From Dyella_B jejuensis (GTDB lineage Bacteria; Pseudomonadota; Gammaproteobacteria; Xanthomonadales; Rhodanobacteraceae), in contig NZ_JADIKJ010000002.1 of assembly GCF_044904675.1 (NCBI RefSeq), forward strand, positions 1-64,000: a stretch of DNA of 64,000 nucleotides, given 5' to 3'. Below are positions 52,834-62,079 of this stretch, piece after piece (position 1 is the first letter of the stretch; every line of letters begins with the position of its first letter). The notes beneath the pieces were generated by a model. It ran no database searches, was not told the DNA's origin, and saw only the letters and a program-made list of their open reading frames with translations. The position numbers and the translations under genes were made by a program.

Positions 52834-55353
52834 TTAATGCGTGCGCGCGGGAGACTCGGCTCCGTCGTCGTGCGTCGTCGCAGGCTCTGCTGCGGGAGCT
52901 GCCGCCTCCGTCGTTGTTGCTTCCTCCTTGGCTGGGAGCGGCTGCAACGGATGTTCCAAGGCGATGTCGAGGACTTCATCGATCCAGCGCACCGGATGAA
53001 TGTCCAGCGAACTGGTGATGTTTGCCGGAATATCCGCGAGATCCTTGCGGTTTTCGTCCGGAATGATCACGGTGGTAATTCCGCCGCGATGCGCGGCAAG
53101 CAATTTTTCCTTCAGGCCACCAATGGGCAATACGCGACCACGCAGCGTGATTTCGCCCGTCATCGCCACCTCCGAACGCACCGGCACCTTGGTCAGCGCC
53201 GACACCAGGGCGGTACACATGGCGATACCGGCACTGGGGCCATCTTTCGGTGTCGCGCCTTCCGGCACATGGATATGCAGGTCGAATTTTTCATGGAAAT
53301 CCGGCTCGATACCAAATCGATTGGCGCGCGCACGAACGACCGAAAGCGCAGCCTGAATCGATTCCTTCATGACATCGCCCAATTGACCGGTATGCACCTG
53401 GCGACCCTTGCCCGGCACGATCGATGCTTCAATGCTAAGCAAGTCACCGCCAACCTGAGTCCATGCCAAGCCGGTCACCAGGCCGACTTCGTTCTGCTGC
53501 TCCTTCCGGCCGAAGTCAAAGCGGCGCACGCCAAGGTAGTTATCAAGATTGGAGGAATCGACGTTTACCTTGCCTGGCGCAGCAGCCTTGCCCTTCTTCT
53601 TCGTTTCCGGCGCCTTCGCTTTCCCGGCAACTTTTTTGTGCTCGCCGAGGGTCAGTTGCTTGACCACCTTGCGACAGATCTTGGAAATCTCGCGTTCCAG
53701 GTTGCGCACGCCTGATTCGCGCGTGTAGTAACGCACGATATCGCGGATGGCCTCTTCATCTACGGTGACTTCATCGGGCTTCAGGCCATTCGCCTTGATC
53801 TGCTTGGGCAGCAGATATCTCTGCGCAATCGCCAGTTTTTCGTCCTCGGTGTAGCCGGGGATGCGAATGACTTCCATGCGGTCCAGCAGCGGCCCGGGAA
53901 TGTTGAGGGAATTGGCTGTCGCCACCCACATTACTTCGGAAAGGTCGAGATCCACTTCCAGATAGTGGTCGTTGAACGCATGGTTCTGCTCCGGATCGAG
54001 CACTTCCAGCAGCGCCGACGAGGGGTCGCCGCGAAAATCCATCGACATCTTGTCGATTTCGTCGAGTACGAACAACGGATTCTTGCTGCCGACCTTGTTC
54101 ATGTTCTGCACGATGCGCCCAGGCATCGAACCGATATACGTGCGGCGGTGACCACGAATCTCAGCCTCGTCACGCACGCCGCCGAGACTCATGCGAACAA
54201 ATTTGCGGTTGGTCGCCTTGGCAATCGATTGGCCCAGCGAAGTCTTGCCCACGCCGGGGGGGCCGACCAGGCACAGGATAGGACCCTTCATGGTGCTTAC
54301 GCGCTGCTGCACGGCCAAGTACTCAAGGATGCGTTCCTTGACCTTTTCCAGGCCGAAATGGTCGGCGTCGAGTACGTCCTGGGCCAACGCGAGATCCTTG
54401 TGGATCTTGCTGCGCTTTTTCCACGGCACCCCAATCAGCCAATCCAGGTAATTGCGCACCACCGTGGCCTCGGCCGACATCGGCGACATCTGCTTGAGCT
54501 TGCCGAACTCCTGCCGCGCCTTGGTCAGGACAGGCTTGGGCATGCCGGATTCTTCAATCTTCTTCTGCAGTTCCTCGATCTCGTTCGGGCCTTCTTCGCC
54601 TTCGCCCAGTTCCTTCTGGATGGCCTTCATTTGCTCGTTGAGGTAGTACTCGCGCTGGCTCTTTTCCATCTGCGACTTCACACGGCCGCGGATGCGCTTT
54701 TCTACTTGCTGCAAGTCGATTTCACCATCGACCAATCCGATCAGTAATTCCAGGCGCTGGCCGACATCCGCCGTCTCCAGCACCTTCTGCTTGTCGGACA
54801 TGCGCACGGTGAGATGCGCAGCGATGGAATCGGCCAGGCGCGAGGGATCGTCGATACCCGATAGCGTTGCCAGCACTTCCGGCGGCAGCTTGCGGCTTTG
54901 TTTCACCAGTTGCTCGAACAGCGAAACCAGCGTGCGCGACACGACATCCAGTTCGCGTTCTTTCGCATCGTAGACGGGCTCGATCACGCGCGAGCGCGCG
55001 GTAAGCATGCCGTTCTCGTCGTGATACTCCTCGATCGACACGCGGGCTTGGCCTTCGACCAACACCTTTACCGTGCCGTCGGGCAACTTCAACAACTGCA
55101 ATACGCCGGCAAGCGTGCCTATTTCATGCAGATCCTTGACTGCCGGATCATCGATATCCGGGCTCTTCTGCGCGACAAGCAGGATCTGCCGCTCGCCTTC
55201 CATCGCACGCTCGAGTGCACGCATGGATTTATCGCGTCCGACGAACAGTGGAATCACCATGTGCGGGTAAACGACTACGTCACGCAGCGGAAGCACCGGC
55301 AACGCATCCAGGGAGGCACTGTTAGAAGCAGGAATTGCGGCAGTTTTTGCCAT
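52834..55353 (-). CDS. lon: ATP-dependent protease Lon
   Basis: An 839-residue cytoplasmic AAA+ protease. It has the substrate-binding N-domain (to about 210), a coiled-coil stretch (REYYLNEQMKAIQKELGEG), Walker A GPPGVGKT, Walker B VLDEIDKM, and the protease domain with catalytic serine in PKDGPSAGIAM and lysine in GGLKEKLLAAHRGG. Between the AAA+ and protease domains there is a Lys/Ala-rich low-complexity insert (about residues 600-630), and a Thr/Ala/Glu-rich tail follows the catalytic domain. Order clpX-lon-hupB is conserved. Confidence 0.97.
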   Translation of the reverse strand: MAKTAAIPASNSASLDALPVLPLRDVVVYPHMVIPLFVGRDKSMRALERAMEGERQILLVAQKSPDIDDPAVKDLHEIGTLAGVLQLLKLPDGTVKVLVEGQARVSIEEYHDENGMLTARSRVIEPVYDAKERELDVVSRTLVSLFEQLVKQSRKLPPEVLATLSGIDDPSRLADSIAAHLTVRMSDKQKVLETADVGQRLELLIGLVDGEIDLQQVEKRIRGRVKSQMEKSQREYYLNEQMKAIQKELGEGEEGPNEIEELQKKIEESGMPKPVLTKARQEFGKLKQMSPMSAEATVVRNYLDWLIGVPWKKRSKIHKDLALAQDVLDADHFGLEKVKERILEYLAVQQRVSTMKGPILCLVGPPGVGKTSLGQSIAKATNRKFVRMSLGGVRDEAEIRGHRRTYIGSMPGRIVQNMNKVGSKNPLFVLDEIDKMSMDFRGDPSSALLEVLDPEQNHAFNDHYLEVDLDLSEVMWVATANSLNIPGPLLDRMEVIRIPGYTEDEKLAIAQRYLLPKQIKANGLKPDEVTVDEEAIRDIVRYYTRESGVRNLEREISKICRKVVKQLTLGEHKKVAGKAKAPETKKKGKAAAPGKVNVDSSNLDNYLGVRRFDFGRKEQQNEVGLVTGLAWTQVGGDLLSIEASIVPGKGRQVHTGQLGDVMKESIQAALSVVRARANRFGIEPDFHEKFDLHIHVPEGATPKDGPSAGIAMCTALVSALTKVPVRSEVAMTGEITLRGRVLPIGGLKEKLLAAHRGGITTVIIPDENRKDLADIPANITSSLDIHPVRWIDEVLDIALEHPLQPLPAKEEATTTEAAAPAAEPATTHDDGAESPARTH

Positions 55354-55472
55354 CGCAGGATATCTCTCGCGAAAAATGAGGCGGACGGCCCCGACACTGC
55401 GCCGAGGTCGCTGACTCGTCAAGTGGAGGCGACGCAGGCCGCGCACAAGTGCCGACCCTGCAACAGAAAACA

Positions 55473-55504
55473 AACGGCCCCGGCGGTAACGCCAGGGCCG
55501 CGTT
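55473..55504 (-). terminator. Terminator after clpX
   Basis: A 10-bp stem with one mismatch (GGCCCTGGCG / CGCCGGGGCC on the minus strand), 4-base loop, followed by GTTTGTTTTC. Confidence 0.75.
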
Positions 55505-55521
55505 CAAACCATTCCCGAAAA

Positions 55522-56823
55522 TCAGGCGGCGGCGTCGCCGCTTTCGCTGCTAATGCGCGGCTGCTGCTGCAGGTTTCCGCGATAGATCAGGTAAGGCTCG
55601 GCCTGCCCTTCGATCACGGCATCGTCTACCACGACTTTGCTGACGTGCTCCAGCGAGGGCAGCTCGTACATCGTGTCCAGCAATACCTGCTCGAGGATGG
55701 TTCGCAGGCCGCGGGCACCCGTCTTGCGCTTGAGCGCCTTGCGAGCCACCGCTTGCAACGCTTCCGGACGGAATTCCAGCTCGACACCCTCCATCTCGAA
55801 CAGCTTGCGGAACTGCTTGGTGACAGCGTTGCGCGGCTCGGTGAGGATCTTCACCAGCGCAGGTTCGTCGAGCTCATCCAGGGTCGCCACTACGGGCAGG
55901 CGTCCGACGAACTCAGGAATCAGGCCGAAACGCACCAGATCCGCGGGCTCCACTTCGGCCAACACCTTGCCCAGGTTCTCGGTACGCTCTTTCGAGCGGA
56001 CTTCGGCCGAAAAGCCGATGCCGGTGGTTTCGGAACGCTGCTGGATGACTTTTTCCAGACCAGCGAATGCACCGCCGCAAATGAACAGAATATTCTTGGT
56101 GTCGACCTGCAGGAATTCCTGCTGGGGATGCTTGCGGCCACCTTGTGGGGGCACCGATGCCAACGTACCTTCGATCAGCTTCAACAATGCCTGCTGAACG
56201 CCTTCGCCGGAGACATCGCGGGTAATCGACGGGTTCTCGCTTTTGCGCGAGATCTTGTCGATCTCGTCGATGTAGACGATGCCCGACTGCGCCTTCTCGA
56301 CGTCGTAATCGCACTTTTGCAACAGCTTTTGAATAATGTTCTCGACATCCTCGCCCACGTAGCCGGCTTCGGTCAGTGTGGTGGCATCGGCAATCGTGAA
56401 CGGCACGTTGAGCAAACGGGCCAGGGTCTCGGCCAGCAGCGTCTTGCCCGAACCGGTCGGCCCGATCAACAGGATGTTGGACTTGCCCAGCTCGATCTCG
56501 TCGCTGCGCTGGCGCGACTCCATCCGTTTGTAATGGTTGTAGACCGCGACGGCGAGCGCCTTCTTGGCACGTGTCTGCCCGACCACGTACTGATCGAGGG
56601 TCTCCATGATTTCCTTGGGCTTGGGCAGCTGATTGCGCCCGGAGGCGGCCTTCTCCTCCAGCTCCTCACGGATGATGTCGTTGCACAGCTCCACGCATTC
56701 GTCGCAGATGAACACGGACGGACCCGCGATCAGCTTGCGTACCTCATGCTGGCTCTTGCCACAGAAGGAGCAATAAAGAATCTTGCCGCTGTCGTTGGAA
56801 CGGCCCTGCCGCTCGTCGCTCAT
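55522..56823 (-). CDS. clpX: ATP-dependent Clp protease ATP-binding subunit ClpX
   Basis: A 433-residue AAA+ unfoldase. The N-terminal zinc domain is complete (CSFCGKSQHEV, CDECVELC), then Walker A GPTGSGKT, pore loop TEAGYVGEDVE, Walker B VYIDEIDKI, the ClpP-docking IGF loop in TGIGFSAEVRSK, and sensor 2 GARGLRTILE. It feeds substrates into ClpP, whose gene lies 105 bases upstream. Confidence 0.97.
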   Translation of the reverse strand: MSDERQGRSNDSGKILYCSFCGKSQHEVRKLIAGPSVFICDECVELCNDIIREELEEKAASGRNQLPKPKEIMETLDQYVVGQTRAKKALAVAVYNHYKRMESRQRSDEIELGKSNILLIGPTGSGKTLLAETLARLLNVPFTIADATTLTEAGYVGEDVENIIQKLLQKCDYDVEKAQSGIVYIDEIDKISRKSENPSITRDVSGEGVQQALLKLIEGTLASVPPQGGRKHPQQEFLQVDTKNILFICGGAFAGLEKVIQQRSETTGIGFSAEVRSKERTENLGKVLAEVEPADLVRFGLIPEFVGRLPVVATLDELDEPALVKILTEPRNAVTKQFRKLFEMEGVELEFRPEALQAVARKALKRKTGARGLRTILEQVLLDTMYELPSLEHVSKVVVDDAVIEGQAEPYLIYRGNLQQQPRISSESGDAAA

Positions 56824-56928
56824 TCGTTTGATCCTGCTAGAAAATCCCAGTACGGGTCGAGAATAGCACAGGGTCCCGAGTCCGCATCCGGACGCAGGAC
56901 CCCGTTTATGAGGATAAATCGGCCGAAA

Positions 56929-57558
56929 TCAGGCCGACTTGACCGTTTCGACACTACGACGATCGAGAACGGCATCGATCAGGCCATATTCCTTGGCGGC
57001 CTCGGCGCTCATGAAGCGGTCACGCTCCATGTCACGCTCGATCTTGTCCAGGGGCTGGCCGGTGTGCTGGACGTAGATATCGTTCAGTCGGCGGCGCAGG
57101 TACAGGATTTCCTGGGCCTGGATTTCGATGTCGGTTGCTTGGCCACGGGCACCGCCCGAAGGCTGGTGGATCATGACGCGCGAATTGGGCAATGAGTAGC
57201 GCTTGCCCTTGGCGCCGGCCATCAGCAGCAGGGAGGCGGCACTGCACGCCTGCCCGACGCACATGGTGCTGATATCGGGCTTGACGAACTGCATGGTGTC
57301 GTAGATGGCCAGCCCAGCGGTGACGGCACCGCCAGGACTGTTGATGTAAAGATGAATGTCCTTGTCAGGGTTTTCCGACTCAAGGAACAGCATCTGCGCC
57401 ACAAGAAGGTTGGCGACCTGGTCGTTCACTTCACCGACCAGGAAGATCACACGCTCCTTCAAAAGGCGCGAATAGATGTCATACGAACGTTCGCCACGAG
57501 CGGTCTGCTCGACGACGATCGGCACCAGATTGAGGTTCTGGATCGGGTCCATGGTCAT
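56929..57558 (-). CDS. clpP: ATP-dependent Clp protease proteolytic subunit ClpP
   Basis: A 209-residue serine peptidase with the triad in GQACSAASLLLMAG (serine), RVMIHQPSGG (histidine) and the aspartate of ERDRFMSAEAAKEYGLID. The usual GQAASMGA is GQACSAAS here, a tolerated variant that keeps the serine. First two codons are ATG-ACG-ATG, so translation could start two codons later. Confidence 0.97.
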   Translation of the reverse strand: MTMDPIQNLNLVPIVVEQTARGERSYDIYSRLLKERVIFLVGEVNDQVANLLVAQMLFLESENPDKDIHLYINSPGGAVTAGLAIYDTMQFVKPDISTMCVGQACSAASLLLMAGAKGKRYSLPNSRVMIHQPSGGARGQATDIEIQAQEILYLRRRLNDIYVQHTGQPLDKIERDMERDRFMSAEAAKEYGLIDAVLDRRSVETVKSA

Positions 57559-57649
57559 GCGTGGGACTCTCCGCGTGTGGGACTGAAAGGCGATTCAGGG
57601 GGATCGGGTCAGACTATATCGCTATATCGCCGGACCTGATCGAATCGTT

Positions 57650-58942
57650 TCAGGCACCGGCTGGGCGCATCACTTCGTCGAAGCCCAGGTTCTGCACGGT
57701 GGTCTTGGCATTCTCCGCCACCCACTCCGCCACCTGGTCCTCCATCACGCGATTCTGCAACCCTGACATCAGTTGGGGATCGCCGTTGTAGAGTTCAATG
57801 ACCTTTTCCGGCTCCTCATAGGTGGAGGCGATGGCGGCAAGTTGCTCGGCCAGGCGGGTGCGATCCAGCTTCAATTCCTGCTTGCGGGCAATTTCCCCCA
57901 TCAGCAAGCCGGCGATGACACGCATGCGCGCGGCGGGAAGCGCCGCGTCGACCAGCTGCTGAGGCGGCTGCTGACCACGCGGCACGCTGCCGGCGGCGAG
58001 ACTGCGTGCCTCGGATTGCACCATCAGGTTCGGCACTTCGAGTTCGCTGTGCGCCTGCGCCAGCTTCTCGGCTACCTGGGATTTCAGGCGCCCCATGAGG
58101 GCGGCCTTAAGCTCACGCTCGAGGTTGGCGCGGACTTCCTTGCGGAAACTATCCAGATCGCCATCGTTGATGCCAAATAGCTTGACGAACTCGGCATCCA
58201 CTTCCGGCAGCTTGGGCTCCTGCACCTTCACGATCTTGAAGCTGACTTTCGCCGTCTTGCCGGCGAGCTGGTCGTTACGGAAATCAGCCGGGAATTCGAT
58301 CTCGGTCTCGAATTCCTCGCCAGCCTTCCGGCCCGTCAGCGCCGTGTCCAACGCCTTGAACAGGGTGCCTGAACCGATCACGCTGCCGGCGCGCTCCAGC
58401 CCCTCGGCCGGAAAACGGTAGTCGCCAGCGACGGCGGCATATTCGAACATGACAAAGTCGCCTTCGGCGGAAGCACGCTCGACTTCGTCGAAGCTGCGCC
58501 GCTGCTGGCGCAGGGTCTCGATCATCTTCTCGATGTCGGCATCGGTGACTTCTGCCACCGGGCGACTGATTTCCAGCGTGGCGATATCGATTTCCGGGAA
58601 TTCCGGCATCACCTCGAAGGTAGCCGTATAGGCGATTTCACCGTTTTCCGGCTTGCCGGTGGTATCGATCGCGGGATTGGCGACCGGACGCAGGTTTTCC
58701 TTTTCGAAGGCCTCGCGCAGCGTGCTGCCGATCAGGTCCGAAAGCACCTCGCCACGCACCTGCGCGCCGAAGCGCTGCTGGATCACGTTGGCGGGCACCT
58801 TGCCCGGACGGAAGCCCTTCAGGCGCACCGTGCGGCTCATCTCGGCGATGCGAGCGCTAACTTGCGTCTCGAACCGCTCTGCCGGAAATTTGACCGTGAG
58901 CTTGCGCTCAAGCTTGCCGACGTTTTCAACGGAAAACTGCAT
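57650..58942 (-). CDS. tig: Trigger factor
   Basis: A 430-residue ribosome-bound chaperone: ribosome-binding N-domain with the signature GFRPGKVP (about residues 42-49), FKBP-like PPIase domain (about 150-245; GDFVMFEY, PAEGLERAGSVIGSG), helical C-domain. GGAGACGTC precedes the ATG. First protein gene of the tig-clpP-clpX-lon-hupB block. Confidence 0.97.
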   Translation of the reverse strand: MQFSVENVGKLERKLTVKFPAERFETQVSARIAEMSRTVRLKGFRPGKVPANVIQQRFGAQVRGEVLSDLIGSTLREAFEKENLRPVANPAIDTTGKPENGEIAYTATFEVMPEFPEIDIATLEISRPVAEVTDADIEKMIETLRQQRRSFDEVERASAEGDFVMFEYAAVAGDYRFPAEGLERAGSVIGSGTLFKALDTALTGRKAGEEFETEIEFPADFRNDQLAGKTAKVSFKIVKVQEPKLPEVDAEFVKLFGINDGDLDSFRKEVRANLERELKAALMGRLKSQVAEKLAQAHSELEVPNLMVQSEARSLAAGSVPRGQQPPQQLVDAALPAARMRVIAGLLMGEIARKQELKLDRTRLAEQLAAIASTYEEPEKVIELYNGDPQLMSGLQNRVMEDQVAEWVAENAKTTVQNLGFDEVMRPAGA

Positions 58943-59021
58943 GACGTCTCCTGGAATTACCTGTAATGGCCCGTAACGGGGCCGCAGCGGCCCGGCCGCC
59001 CGCAAAATCAAGCCAAGGTAA

Positions 59022-59107
59022 TGGTGCGAAAGGCGGGACTCGAACCCGCACGGGGGTTACCCGCTGGAACCTAAATCCAGTGCGTCTACCAATTCCGCCA
59101 CTTTCGC
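59022..59107 (-). tRNA. tRNA-Leu (anticodon TAA)
   Basis: An 86-base class II tRNA with GCGAAAG acceptor, anticodon TAA, a long variable arm and encoded CCA. It precedes tig. Confidence 0.95.
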
Positions 59108-59310
59108 ATCGGCTGCCGGCCCGCAAATCGTAGGTTTTCAATGATTTCCGCAGTGATGCAGAGCTCGTTAAAAAGCTGCCGGAACGGGACCCAAGTCGAT
59201 GATTACCTTATGCCAAGCCACCCATTTTACGGTTGTGCATTGGACCAGCACAAGCGCCGGATCGCCCGTTTATGGGTCATCCGCGCCCCTTTTCAGGGCG
59301 CCCAAAGAAA

Positions 59311-59336
59311 AAGGACCCGCATGGCTGCGGGTCCTT
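59311..59336 (-). terminator. Terminator of the five-tRNA operon
   Basis: Perfect 11-bp stem AAGGACCCGCA/TGCGGGTCCTT; minus strand continues TTTTTCTTTG, eight bases beyond tRNA-Lys. Confidence 0.92.
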
Positions 59337-59343
59337 CGGTAGC

Positions 59344-59419
<76 letters not shown>

Positions 59420-59446
59420 AGGGAACGCTGTTTGTAAAGCTAAAAT

Positions 59447-59523
59447 TGGGGTGGACGATGGGACTCGAACCCACGACAACCGGAATCACAATCCGGTACT
59501 CTAACCAACTGAGCTACGCCCAC
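59447..59523 (-). tRNA. tRNA-His (anticodon GTG)
   Basis: A 77-base cloverleaf, GTGGGCG acceptor, anticodon GTG, discriminator C, encoded CCA. Confidence 0.96.
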
Positions 59524-59537
59524 CGTAACCACGAATC

Positions 59538-59614
59538 TGGCGCGCCCGACAGGAATCGAACCTGCAACCGTCGGCTTAGAAGGCCGATGCTCTATCCGGT
59601 TGAGCTACAGGCGC
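59538..59614 (-). tRNA. tRNA-Arg (anticodon TCT)
   Basis: A 77-base cloverleaf, GCGCCTG acceptor, anticodon loop CTTCTAA, encoded CCA. Confidence 0.96.
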
Positions 59615-59636
59615 TTGACTGAAGCAGAACACCTGA

Positions 59637-59713
59637 TGGTCGGGGCAGAGGGATTCGAACCCACGACATCCAGCTCCCAAAGCTGGCGCTCTACCAGGCT
59701 GAGCTATACCCCG
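59637..59713 (-). tRNA. tRNA-Pro (anticodon TGG)
   Basis: A 77-base cloverleaf, CGGGGTA acceptor, anticodon TGG, encoded CCA. Confidence 0.96.
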
Positions 59714-59883
59714 TTTCGAAACCCGGTCAGCTTTCGCGTACCGAAGCCTTGAAATGCTACGGGTGACACTCTGGCCCGTCAATCCGTATCGAACACGCCG
59801 AACACACATTTTCGTCCGGTTTTGCAGGCGATGCTTTGCCTGCAATGCAAACACGATTCCAGAGGCATCGTGACTTGCGAATA

Positions 59884-59960
59884 TGGCGCGCCCGGAGAGA
59901 TTCGAACTCCCGACCACCAAGTTCGTAGCCTGGTACTCTATCCAACTGAGCTACGGGCGC
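59884..59960 (-). tRNA. tRNA-Arg (anticodon ACG)
   Basis: A 77-base cloverleaf, GCGCCCG acceptor, anticodon loop CTACGAA, encoded CCA. First of the cluster; 170 bases of spacer follow before tRNA-Pro. Confidence 0.96.
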
Positions 59961-60024
59961 GTGGTTAAAACCTGTTGCTGCCGCCCTGACCCAAAATTCG
60001 GAAGGCGCCGAAGCAAGAAGCGGA

Positions 60025-60053
60025 ATTATTCAGGTACTGGTCGCAGCCGTCAA
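60025..60053 (-). promoter_or_regulatory. Promoter of the five-tRNA operon
   Basis: On the minus strand TTGACG (60053-60048), 17 bases, AATAAT (60030-60025), 65 bases before tRNA-Arg(ACG). Confidence 0.65.
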
Positions 60054-60101
60054 TACTCTTTGTGAAGTTTTTTGAAACACAGGGTCATGTCCGCCGGTTT
60101 C

Positions 60102-60905
60102 TTACATGAGGTTGAGCGAGAAATCATCCGCATCCATCCAGGCGGGAAAACGCTCCCGATGCGCCAGCAAAGGCGCAGGATCGAGCACGACGGTCACTAC
60201 TTGCTCCTGTGTGCCGAGCTCGATCAGCGGCTCGCCGATCGGATCGATCGCCGCACTATCGCCGGCATACGGCAAATCGTTGCCGTCCGTACCGACACGG
60301 TTCACGCCGATCACGTAAGCAAGGTTTTCGATGGCACGGGCGCGCAGCAACGTTCGCCAAGGCTGTCGGCGCGGCGCCGGCCAGTTGGCCACGAAGATTG
60401 AAAGATCGTAATCCATGCCGCCTGCCGCCGAGGTCAGGCGACGGTTGCGCAACCACACTGGGAAGCGCAAGTCGTAACAAACTTGCGGCAGAATGCGCCA
60501 GCCTTTCAACTCCACGATCAAACGTTCCGAGCCGCCGCCGTAGCGTGTGTGCTCACCCGCCATGCGAAACAGATGGCGCTTGTCGTATTGAGCAAAGCCG
60601 CCATCCGGCCGGGCCCAGATCAGTCGGTTGTAGACCTTCCCGCCTTCGCGAATCGCCAGGCTGCCGGTGATGACGGCGCCGATTTCAACGGCAAGCGCGC
60701 GCAGCCAGGCGACACCTTCGCCGTCCATGCCCTCCGCGCTGGCGCGCGTATCGTTGCTGAAGCCAGACATGAAGGTCTCGGGCAAAACGACCAAATCGCT
60801 CTGCCCTGCCACGCGCCGCACCAGCGATCCGTAGTAATCACGATTGGCTTGCGCGTCGTGCCAACGAGTCGCGCCCTGTACCAGGGAAACATTCAAAGTC
60901 TGCAT
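60102..60905 (-). CDS. Carbon-nitrogen hydrolase, omega-amidase type (YafV/Nit2)
   Basis: A 267-residue nitrilase-fold amidase with the catalytic triad Glu in VVLPETFMSGFS, Lys in YDKRHLFRM and Cys in PQVCYDLRFPVW. Relatives hydrolyse alpha-ketoglutaramate/ketosuccinamate made by glutamine or asparagine transaminases. Its start lies inside the 3' end of the aminotransferase gene (13-base overlap), so the two enzymes are made together, matching a transaminase/omega-amidase pathway. Confidence 0.9.
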   Translation of the reverse strand: MQTLNVSLVQGATRWHDAQANRDYYGSLVRRVAGQSDLVVLPETFMSGFSNDTRASAEGMDGEGVAWLRALAVEIGAVITGSLAIREGGKVYNRLIWARPDGGFAQYDKRHLFRMAGEHTRYGGGSERLIVELKGWRILPQVCYDLRFPVWLRNRRLTSAAGGMDYDLSIFVANWPAPRRQPWRTLLRARAIENLAYVIGVNRVGTDGNDLPYAGDSAAIDPIGEPLIELGTQEQVVTVVLDPAPLLAHRERFPAWMDADDFSLNLM

Positions 60906-62038
60906 AAACGCTCCGCTGCAGCTTGCATGGTGGCATCGCTCTTGGCGAAGCACAGCCGCGCCAGGCGCGTGCCCGGTGCTTTTTCATAGAACGGCGTCAG
61001 CGGGATCGCCGCCACCCCGCCTTCTTTTACCAGCCATTCGCAGAAAGCCTGGTCGTCTTCATCGCGGATGGCCGAATAATCCACCAACTGGAAATAACCA
61101 CCCGGCACGTCGAGCAGCTTCAGGCGCGATGGCGCCAGCAAGTTCCGGAAGCGATCGCGCTTGGCTTGATAGAACGCCGGCAACTCCAGGTAATGTTCCG
61201 GCGTGCTGGCGAGGAATTCGGCGAATGCAGCTTGTGCGGGATGGAAGGTGCAGAAAGTCAGGTATTGATGCACTTTGCGAAATTCCGCGGAGAGCTTCGG
61301 CGGCGCCACCGCGTAGCCGACCTTCCAGCCCGTGCAGTGGTAGGTCTTACCGAAACTGGACACCACGATACTGCGCGCAGCAAGTTCCGGATGACGCAAC
61401 ACGCTCTGGTGCGCCATGCCGTCGTATACGATGTGCTCGTACACTTCATCGGACAACACCACGATCGAGGTGTCGCGCACAATCGCCGCCAGTTCGTCCA
61501 GGTCCGCAGACGACAGCACTGCACCGGAAGGGTTGTGCGGACTGTTGATCAGGATCATGCGCGTCCTGGGCGTTATGGCATCGCGCACGCGCTGCCAGTC
61601 GATCGAGAAGCTTGGCACGGTCAGCGGGATATGAATCGTGCGCGCGCCTTGCAAATCGATTGCAGGTTCGTAGGAATCGTAGGCAGGATCGAACACGATC
61701 ACTTCTTCGCCTGCGCGCACCACGGCGGCGATGGCGGCAAAAAGTGCCTCTGTGGCGCCAGAAGTGACCGTGACATCGGTGTCCGGGCTAACTTCACGTG
61801 CATACAACCGCTCGGTCTTCAGCGCGATCTGTTCACGCAACGCAGCGGTGCCGATACCAGGCGCATATTGGTTGAGTCCGTTCGCCATGGCGCGCCCCAG
61901 CGCATCGCGCAAAGCCTGCGGCGGCTCGAAATCAGGAAAGCCCTGGCCAAGGTTGACCGCCTTGTGCTGCACGGCCAGATGGCTCATCACGCTGAAGATG
62001 GTGGTGCCTACTTTCGGAAGCTTGGTTTCGATAGTCAT
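60893..62038 (-). CDS. PLP-dependent aminotransferase, methionine/glutamine type (YbdL/KAT)
   Basis: A 381-residue fold-type I aminotransferase. Visible: NLGQGFPDFEPP, YAPGIGTAALREQIA, SGATEALFAAI, INSPHNPSGAVL, LSDEVYEHIVYDG and the PLP-binding lysine in SSFGKTYHCTGWKVGY. Related to E. coli YbdL (methionine aminotransferase) and to glutamine transaminase K. With the downstream omega-amidase it probably regenerates methionine from its keto acid using glutamine. Start 62038 matches family length. Confidence 0.9.
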   Translation of the reverse strand: MTIETKLPKVGTTIFSVMSHLAVQHKAVNLGQGFPDFEPPQALRDALGRAMANGLNQYAPGIGTAALREQIALKTERLYAREVSPDTDVTVTSGATEALFAAIAAVVRAGEEVIVFDPAYDSYEPAIDLQGARTIHIPLTVPSFSIDWQRVRDAITPRTRMILINSPHNPSGAVLSSADLDELAAIVRDTSIVVLSDEVYEHIVYDGMAHQSVLRHPELAARSIVVSSFGKTYHCTGWKVGYAVAPPKLSAEFRKVHQYLTFCTFHPAQAAFAEFLASTPEHYLELPAFYQAKRDRFRNLLAPSRLKLLDVPGGYFQLVDYSAIRDEDDQAFCEWLVKEGGVAAIPLTPFYEKAPGTRLARLCFAKSDATMQAAAERLCRL

Positions 62039-62079
62039 GGGCGGCAGTATGGATGTCCAAACGCAAAGACTAGCATGGC

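Noticed and set aside
56870..56906. GGGTCC...GGACCC hairpin between clpP and clpX
   Set aside because: Long but interrupted stem with no T-tract on the minus strand; clpP and clpX are probably co-transcribed, so I do not call a terminator.
54898..57195. A 765-codon plus-strand open frame spanning lon, clpX and clpP
   Set aside because: It crosses three well-supported minus-strand genes and shows no recognisable motif; a high-GC antisense artefact.
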